54,467 nucleotides of DNA. It comes from JAICSD01 sp035637115 (GTDB lineage Bacteria; Acidobacteriota; Vicinamibacteria; Vicinamibacterales; 2-12-FULL-66-21). The stretch lies in assembly GCA_035637115.1 (NCBI GenBank), contig DASPXV010000076.1, forward strand, positions 1-54,467, in the 5' to 3' direction. Shown piece after piece: positions 49,328-54,467 of the stretch. Both the position numbers and the translations under genes were made by a program. Below the pieces are notes generated by a model. That model was not told where the DNA came from. It was given only the letters and a program-made list of their open reading frames with translations, and searched no databases. Every line of letters begins with the position of its first letter. Position 1 is the first letter of the stretch.

Positions 49328-50424
49328 GCCGCCGCGCCGACACCGTTCGATGCACGGCAGGTGTAGATCTCGGGCGCGCGTCCCGTGCGCGCCTCGTAGC
49401 GGTGCGCGACCTCGCGTGCAAAGGCGGGCGCCGCGTCCGCGTGCACGAGATTGACCGTGCATCCGCCGAATCCGCCACCCGTCATCCGCGCACCGATGAT
49501 CCCGTTCGTGTCCATCGCGGCCTCGACCATCACGTCGAGCTCGCGCGTGCTCACCTCGTAGTCGTCGCGCAGGCTCGTATGCGATGCGCCCATGAGCACG
49601 CCGAAGCGTGCGAGGTCGCTGTCGCGCAGCGCATCCGCCGCCGACAGCGTCCGCGCATTCTCCGTCACCACGTGCCGGCACCGGCGGTAGACGCGATCCT
49701 CGAGCACGTCGCGGTTCGCCTGCAGGTCCGCAAAGGTCACATCGCGCAACGCGCGGATGCGGGGCAGTCGCACCGCGAGCGCGCGTACGCCCGCCTCGCA
49801 GTCGGCGCGGCGCTCGTTGTAGCCGTCGCTCGCAAGGGCGTGCTTCGTCATGGTGTTGCAGACGACGACGGCAACGTTCGAGGGAACCGGCAGCCACGTG
49901 GCGTTCAGGGTCCGCGTATCGAGCAGGAGCGCGTGCCCCTCGCGCCCGTGGCAGGCGATGAACTGGTCCATGATTCCGCAGCGCGTGCCGGCGAAGTCGT
50001 GCTCTGCCTGCTGGCACGCGAGCGCGAGGTCCGTCAGATCGATCGGATGGCCGGCGATGGTGAGGAGCGCGTAGCCCGTGCTGACTTCAAGCGCGGCAGA
50101 GGAGCTCAGTCCCGCACCCGCCGGCACGTCGCTCGCGATCGCGAGATCCGCGCCCATCAGTCTGTGTCCGCGCCGTTCGAGGACCGCGGCGACGCCGCGA
50201 ACGTAATCACTCCAGCTGCCCGTCGGCCCATTCCCGATTGCGTCCAGGTCGATCTCGACGCGGTCGCTGTATCCGTCCGACGAGAGGTTGAGCCGCCGAT
50301 CTCCGCGTGCGGCGGCGGTCACCGTCGTGTAGCGATCGATGGCGACGGGCATCACGAAGCCGTCGTTATAGTCCGTGTGTTCGCCGATTAAATTGATACG
50401 CCCGGGGGCATGGAACACATTCAC
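49324..50424 (-). CDS. galK: galactokinase, short N-terminus
   Basis: A 366-residue GHMP kinase phosphorylating galactose at C1. Signatures: APGRINLIGEHTDYNDGFVM (galactokinase signature), the ATP loop VPAGAGLSSSAALE, CGIMDQF with the catalytic Asp, and ARMTGGGFGGCTVNLV. The protein begins only five residues before APGR (GTG at 50424, MNVFHAPGR), whereas E. coli GalK has about 20 more. There is no earlier start codon in this frame without a stop, so the short N-terminus appears real or the upstream GH97 end has eroded it. The start overlaps the GH97 stop (GTGA). Confidence 0.94.
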   Translation of the reverse strand: MNVFHAPGRINLIGEHTDYNDGFVMPVAIDRYTTVTAAARGDRRLNLSSDGYSDRVEIDLDAIGNGPTGSWSDYVRGVAAVLERRGHRLMGADLAIASDVPAGAGLSSSAALEVSTGYALLTIAGHPIDLTDLALACQQAEHDFAGTRCGIMDQFIACHGREGHALLLDTRTLNATWLPVPSNVAVVVCNTMTKHALASDGYNERRADCEAGVRALAVRLPRIRALRDVTFADLQANRDVLEDRVYRRCRHVVTENARTLSAADALRDSDLARFGVLMGASHTSLRDDYEVSTRELDVMVEAAMDTNGIIGARMTGGGFGGCTVNLVHADAAPAFAREVAHRYEARTGRAPEIYTCRASNGVGAAA

Positions 50425-52361
50425 TCTCGAAAATCCCTGACGCGTTTTGCGCCGCTTGCCGCCCGTTTGGGTTCAGACCCCAGGCGGGCCGCGAAGCCGC
50501 CGCCGGAGCGGAGGGTGAGGGTCAGGACGTCGGTGGACGACACGGTCGTCCGCTCTACCTTCAGGGCCGCGGCGTTCGCCGGCTCGTCGCGGGCGAGCGT
50601 GGCGCGGAAGCGGCCGGGGCCGAGAAACGCGAGCGGGACGCGGACCGTGCGCGCGTCGGTGCCGTTCGCGGCCGCGAGGAACCAGTCGCGACCCTTGCGC
50701 CGCGCCATGACGGCGACCTCGCCGATTTCACTCGGCGGCAGCACGATCGTCTCGTCCCAGGTGGACGGAATCGCGCGCAGGATCTCGACCGCGGGACTGT
50801 CGAGGAAACTCTGCGGATGTCCGCCGTACACCAGCAGCGGCGAGGTGAACAGGATGGCGGTCGCGACCTGGTGCGTCCACGACGTCTCGCGACGTCGATC
50901 GCCGAACACAGTCGGCGTGTAGTCCGCGCCACCCGCGAGAAAACGCGTGAACGGCACGGTCGTGTTGTGCGGCCCCCACGGCGCCGTCCCGCGGTGCTCG
51001 AATCCGTAAATCGCCTCGCGCGTCAGCTCGTTCGGCCACGTGCGATCGAGCCCCGTCGGTTTGTTCGCTCCGTGGAAGTCGAACATCAAGTGATACCGAG
51101 CCCCCTCGCGCAGGATCGCGTCGTACAGGTCGATCACTTCCTTCGCTTCGTGATCGAAGAAATCGATCTTCGCCCCGACGACGCCGTTGCGCTTGCACAG
51201 CTCGAAGAATTCCGTCCTCGCTTCCAGTGTCCGCAGATCGCGGCTGTGCTTCCACAGCCAGACGCCCACGTGCCGCTCGCTCGCATAGTCGACGAACGCC
51301 TTCAACTGCTCCGGCGTCCACCGGCTCCACACGCCCTCGACGACGTGATGCTCGAATCCGAGCTTTGCGGCAAGATCGGTGAAGCCCTTCAAGCCCTCGT
51401 ACGTGTTGTCGCCGCCATCGAGGTAGCGCCACACGGCGCGGCCGGGACGCAGCCACGGCGTGTCGAGGCCCTGCGGAAAAAGCGCGGGATCCGGCGGCGG
51501 CGCGAGGTTGTGAAGGACGTCGTTGTTGACGAGACCATTGAGATCGGCGGATACGAGCACGACACGCCAGGGCGTCTCGATGGGACCGGATATCGCCGCG
51601 GGCTTTGACAGCCTTGCGACGTCTTCTGCCGAATAGCGCAACGCGTACGGATAGGAAACAGGATGCGCATGACCGAGGCGCGCCGCATAGCCGTTGTGCC
51701 CATCCGCCTGCAGCGCCATCCCCGCGAAACCGGTCAAGGCCGCCTCGGTGATTGACGCGTAGCCCAATCCGCCGGGCAGTTTGTAGGTCAGCGGCGGCGC
51801 CGCCCAGTCTCCCGCCGGAACATCCTCGATGACGCGCTTTACGTACGTCGCCTCATAGTGACCGTGCAGATCGTGTGACCACGTGACGGACCCGCCGGGG
51901 AGTGTGAACGCCGTCGCCTCATCGGGTGTCCGCATACCGGTGCCGGGCACGAGGAATCGGAACCCGGCGCCATCGTTGAACACGCGCACCTGCACGGAGA
52001 AGCGCGCCCCGGTACCGTCCTGCTGAAAAGTGAACGTCTCGTTGTTGCCGCGGTCATGCGCCATGGAATGCACGCCGCGCGTCGGATATGTGGCATTGGT
52101 GCTGGTGCGCGCCCCGCGATCGCTGGCGATCGCATTCGTCGCCAGATCGGCTCCGTCCACGATGATGCCGCAATGCGACCAGTCGACGACCGGGGCTCCA
52201 TCGCGCGTGATTCGATACTGCAGCGGAGCGTTGCGATCTGTTTTCAGCTCGAATGCAACGTGTCCGTCGGGACTCTCTAATCGAACCAGAGCAGCGGCTG
52301 CCGGATGAAGAAGTTGCGGATGACTTCTTCCACCTCCGAGTCCGCCGGCAGCGACGACCAC
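50421..52361 (-). CDS. GH97 glycoside hydrolase, 5' end overlapping the lyase gene
   Basis: GH97 enzyme of about 646 residues (alpha-glucosidase/alpha-galactosidase family). It has the N-terminal beta-sandwich (LESPDGHVAFELKTDRN, LQYRITRDGAPVVDWS, FRFLVPGTG), the barrel (DGGDNTYEGLKGFTDLAAKL, VGVWLWKHSRD) and KIDFFDHEAKEVIDLYDAIL, with an Asp where retaining GH97 alpha-galactosidases have their nucleophile. DFHGANKPTGLDRTWPNE follows, then a C-terminal beta domain. The start is unsure: the homology begins right after the lyase stop, and the nearest in-frame start is a GTG at 52361, 85 bases inside the lyase gene, giving only a weak signal sequence. The true signal peptide may have been lost. 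Galactosidase specificity is inferred from galK/galT and GH36 neighbours. Confidence 0.85.
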   Translation of the reverse strand: MVVAAGGLGGGRSHPQLLHPAAAALVRLESPDGHVAFELKTDRNAPLQYRITRDGAPVVDWSHCGIIVDGADLATNAIASDRGARTSTNATYPTRGVHSMAHDRGNNETFTFQQDGTGARFSVQVRVFNDGAGFRFLVPGTGMRTPDEATAFTLPGGSVTWSHDLHGHYEATYVKRVIEDVPAGDWAAPPLTYKLPGGLGYASITEAALTGFAGMALQADGHNGYAARLGHAHPVSYPYALRYSAEDVARLSKPAAISGPIETPWRVVLVSADLNGLVNNDVLHNLAPPPDPALFPQGLDTPWLRPGRAVWRYLDGGDNTYEGLKGFTDLAAKLGFEHHVVEGVWSRWTPEQLKAFVDYASERHVGVWLWKHSRDLRTLEARTEFFELCKRNGVVGAKIDFFDHEAKEVIDLYDAILREGARYHLMFDFHGANKPTGLDRTWPNELTREAIYGFEHRGTAPWGPHNTTVPFTRFLAGGADYTPTVFGDRRRETSWTHQVATAILFTSPLLVYGGHPQSFLDSPAVEILRAIPSTWDETIVLPPSEIGEVAVMARRKGRDWFLAAANGTDARTVRVPLAFLGPGRFRATLARDEPANAAALKVERTTVSSTDVLTLTLRSGGGFAARLGSEPKRAASGAKRVRDFRE

Positions 52362-53425
52362 AATTCCAAGTAAGAGGGCTCTTTCAACGCGACGCCGGCG
52401 AAGAGCAGGCTCGCCTGCCGCATCGGCCAGTTCGAGTCGTACATTACGTCCGGAGGTTTCGGCCATGATTTCTTGTCGCGGATGTATGGCGCCATGAACG
52501 CCATCGCCTTCCGCATCCCACGCCCGTCGGGAAGCTCGAACGTCCACAGGTCGTCCTCCGGGGTCGAGAGGATCTGGCAGATGGTTGCCATGGCCTCGAG
52601 GTTGAAGAGGGAATAGCCGTATGGCTTGGTGCGACCGAGCTCGCGCGGAAAACTGCCGTCGGGCGCCATCTGCTGCAGCAGCACCGTCTTGAAGCGGTTC
52701 CGGCAATCGCGCATCAGGGGCTCGTTTCCCGTGTAATGCGCGAACGCAGCGACCTGCATCACCCAGCAGGTCGCGTGGTTGTTCGTCGCATCACGCTCGT
52801 CCTTGCCGTACTGATCGGTGGTCAGCCACTCGAGATACTCCTCGAACCATCGCCGCGTCACCACGGCGTCGTCGTGCGACCAGTCCTTCGCGCCATCGAG
52901 GCGCTCCAGCGCGCGCGCGACCTCGACGAGGTGGATCGTGTCGATAATGCCGGTGCCGCGACCCGTCGAACGGCCGTGGATCGCCTGCGCGTAGCGAAGC
53001 GCGGGCGTCATGCGCGTGGCGCGCGAGATGAACCACGCGCGCGCGTGCCGCTCCGCCTGGAATCCGTACTTCTGGTTTTTCGTGATCGTGTAGGCGGCCA
53101 CCAGTGCCGGCATCTGCACCGAGAGGCGCATCAACGCGCGCCGGTGATCGTTGAAGTTGCCTGGATTGCTGAGGCCGTCCTTCTGGATATACGGACCGTC
53201 AGGATTCTGCGGATCCGGCCACCAGTAGTCCCCTTCGGAAAAATAGTCGTGAGGACCGCCGGCGCTGCGCGGGGAGCGGGACGCCGTCACCGTAATCGGC
53301 GCCTCCTTCAGATAGCGGTTCGCGGCCGCCAGCACTCGCGCGCGTTCGCTTGCCGAATCGAACTGCGCTGCGCCGGGCGCGAGCCACAGCAGGACTGCCG
53401 CGACGACGACGCCAGCCTTGATCAC
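52277..53425 (-). CDS. alginate-lyase-like (PL5-type) exported protein
   Basis: A 382-residue exported helical-barrel protein of the alginate lyase (PL5) family. The signal peptide is MIKAGVVVAAVLLWLAPGAA. Family motifs: GGPHDYFSEGDYWWPDPQNP, FISRATRMTPALRYAQAIHG, GTGIIDTIHLVEVARALERL, NNHATCWVMQVAAFAHYTGN and DGSFPRELGRTKPYGYSLFN. The asparagine-histidine pair and tyrosines match the PL5 catalytic set. It would cleave a uronate polymer, although the operon otherwise concerns alpha-galactosides, so the true substrate may differ. The ATG overlaps the LacI stop (ATGA). Its last 85 bases overlap the possible start of the GH97 gene. Confidence 0.87.
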   Translation of the reverse strand: MIKAGVVVAAVLLWLAPGAAQFDSASERARVLAAANRYLKEAPITVTASRSPRSAGGPHDYFSEGDYWWPDPQNPDGPYIQKDGLSNPGNFNDHRRALMRLSVQMPALVAAYTITKNQKYGFQAERHARAWFISRATRMTPALRYAQAIHGRSTGRGTGIIDTIHLVEVARALERLDGAKDWSHDDAVVTRRWFEEYLEWLTTDQYGKDERDATNNHATCWVMQVAAFAHYTGNEPLMRDCRNRFKTVLLQQMAPDGSFPRELGRTKPYGYSLFNLEAMATICQILSTPEDDLWTFELPDGRGMRKAMAFMAPYIRDKKSWPKPPDVMYDSNWPMRQASLLFAGVALKEPSYLELWSSLPADSEVEEVIRNFFIRQPLLWFD

Positions 53426-54447
53426 TTTCCGCCGCTCGATCGCCGCACCACGAGCTGCGGCGGGATGATCACGCGGCGCGGGCGCACCGGCTTGTCGTCG
53501 GAGTCCGATTCGACGCGATCGAGCAGCAGTTGCGCGGCCGCTTTTCCCTGCTCCTCGCGCGACCAGCTGATCGTCGTCAGGGGCACACGCAGCAGGTCGC
53601 CCAACGCGATGTCACCGGCGCCGACGACCGCGATGTCCTCGGGCACGCGCAGCCCGGCATCCCAGATCGCCTTCATGGCGCCGATTGCGGACGGATCATT
53701 CGCGGCGAACACGGCGTCGATGCGCGGCTTCAACGCGAGCAGCTTCGTCATGCCTCGATATCCGTCCGCTTCCTTGAAGCCGCCTCGCACCATCCACTCC
53801 GGCTTTCCCTTGATTCCCGCCGCCTTCAACGCCGCGCGGTATCCATCGGCGCGCCGTTTGGCGTGGACCACGGAGGTGCCGGTGATGTGGGCGATCGCCT
53901 TGCGCCCCTGCGCGATGAGATGGGCCGCCGCAAGCCGTCCAACTTCCTGATCGTCCGTGACGACGCGGTCGCACCGGACATCCGGGTGATCGTCACGGTC
54001 GATCATCACGATCCCCATGCCGAGCGTCGTGAGCCGCTGGAGCAGATCTGTGTTGCCGGAGGCGCTCGCGGATCCGAGGACGATGCCGTCCACCTGGCGC
54101 TGCCGGAGCATATCAAGCTCCTGGCGTTCCTTGGCCGGGTCCTCCGACGAACTGCACAATAGGAGTCCGTAGCCGCGCGCGTTGACGACGCTCTCGAGGC
54201 CCGCCACGATTTCGACGAAGAACGAGTGCATCAGATCCGGAATGACGACGCCGAGCGTGTGAGTGCGGCGGAGCGTGAGGCTGCGCGCGACGGCGTTGGG
54301 CTGGTAGCCGAGTTCGGCGACCTTGGCGAGCACGCGCGCGCGCGTGGCGTCGCCGATGTCGTCGCGGTTGTTCAGCACCTTGGAGACGGTCGTGATCGAC
54401 ACGCCCAGTTCTCCGGCGATGCGTTTCATCGTGGTGGTTGGCGGCAT
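53422..54447 (-). CDS. LacI-family transcriptional regulator
   Basis: A 341-residue LacI/GalR repressor. The HTH is at residues 5-30 (TTMKRIAGELGVSITTVSKV) with the hinge helix YQPNAVARSLTLRRTHTLGV, then a periplasmic-binding-protein-like effector domain: GVVIPDLMHSFFVEIVAGLE, DGIVLGSASASG, VMIDRDDHPD, VFAANDPSAIGAMKAIWDAG and VVGAGDIALGDLLRVPLTTI. It heads the minus-strand operon and overlaps the lyase start by four bases, so it likely controls the operon and itself in response to a galactoside or product. A GTTAA-A-GTTAA direct repeat just upstream (54451-54466) may be part of its operator. Confidence 0.94.
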   Translation of the reverse strand: MPPTTTMKRIAGELGVSITTVSKVLNNRDDIGDATRARVLAKVAELGYQPNAVARSLTLRRTHTLGVVIPDLMHSFFVEIVAGLESVVNARGYGLLLCSSSEDPAKERQELDMLRQRQVDGIVLGSASASGNTDLLQRLTTLGMGIVMIDRDDHPDVRCDRVVTDDQEVGRLAAAHLIAQGRKAIAHITGTSVVHAKRRADGYRAALKAAGIKGKPEWMVRGGFKEADGYRGMTKLLALKPRIDAVFAANDPSAIGAMKAIWDAGLRVPEDIAVVGAGDIALGDLLRVPLTTISWSREEQGKAAAQLLLDRVESDSDDKPVRPRRVIIPPQLVVRRSSGGK

Positions 54448-54450
54448 CGT

Positions 54451-54466
54451 CTGGATTAACTTTAAC
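54451..54466 (-). promoter_or_regulatory. GTTAA direct repeat upstream of lacI, cut by window end
   Basis: On the minus strand CGTTAAAGTTAATCC precedes the lacI start by a few bases. The two GTTAA half-sites could belong to an operator, but the region is truncated by the window edge and cannot be judged fully. Confidence 0.25.
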
Positions 54467-54467
54467 G

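Noticed and set aside
50421..52706. Longer GH97 start at 52706
   Set aside because: The extra 115 residues run inside the lyase gene in another frame and do not look like a signal peptide or GH97 sequence.

Overview
The window is high-GC bacterial chromosome, dense with genes on both strands. I infer an Acidobacteriota, most likely of the Vicinamibacteria type. The signs are two giant Oar-type TonB-dependent receptors with carboxypeptidase-regulatory N-termini, a Ser/Thr kinase fused to PD40 beta-propeller repeats, an ADOP-type permease relic, DUF2264 and GH97 proteins, many twin-arginine leaders, and short palindromic repeats inserted inside reading frames. No taxonomic marker such as rRNA is present, so this is inference.

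Layout. 1-6.2 kb: an MBL-fold hydrolase (cut by the window edge) with a small coiled-coil partner, a damaged MatB-like acyl-CoA synthetase, a membrane-anchored alpha/beta hydrolase, tRNA-Leu(CAG), a GIY-YIG protein, tandem repeats, a DUF2264 protein, and a type IV pilin behind a near-consensus sigma-54 promoter. 6.2-15.8 kb: a frameshifted PQQ-type beta-propeller, an ADOP permease relic, TonB receptor 1, a FAD amino-acid-oxidase-like protein and the kinase. 15.8-23.3 kb: a small coiled-coil/TM protein bracketed by a 20-bp direct repeat, the three-subunit succinate dehydrogenase operon with a trailing helical protein, a sulfatase and SppA.

23.5-43.8 kb is a sugar-acid and pectin region. It holds an iolB-like isomerase, KDPG aldolase and KDG kinase operon, a GH28 polygalacturonase relic, a xylulokinase, a GH2 enzyme coupled to an APC permease, an HNH relic, and a pectate-lyase-like enzyme divergent from TonB receptor 2. 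Then comes a GntR-headed operon: SDR, two-part altronate dehydratase family, hexuronate-type MFS carrier, a LarA-family nickel-pincer racemase/epimerase homologue and a flavin monooxygenase. Together these can be read as outer-membrane uptake of pectic oligomers, import of uronates or aldonates, conversion to 2-keto-3-deoxygluconate and then Entner-Doudoroff cleavage. The LarA homologue is the least explained step.

43.8-54.4 kb is a minus-strand operon: LacI regulator, PL5-like lyase, GH97, galK, galT, GH36 alpha-galactosidase, MFS carrier, sugar-phosphate-isomerase-like TIM barrel and DoxX protein. Most genes overlap by 4-8 bases. It looks like an alpha-galactoside hydrolysis and Leloir pathway unit.

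A recurring theme is gene decay and repeat invasion. There are two genes with their middles deleted, one frameshift, one nonsense-interrupted start, one HNH relic inside a duplicated junction, and at least three families of short repeats, two of them inside coding sequence.
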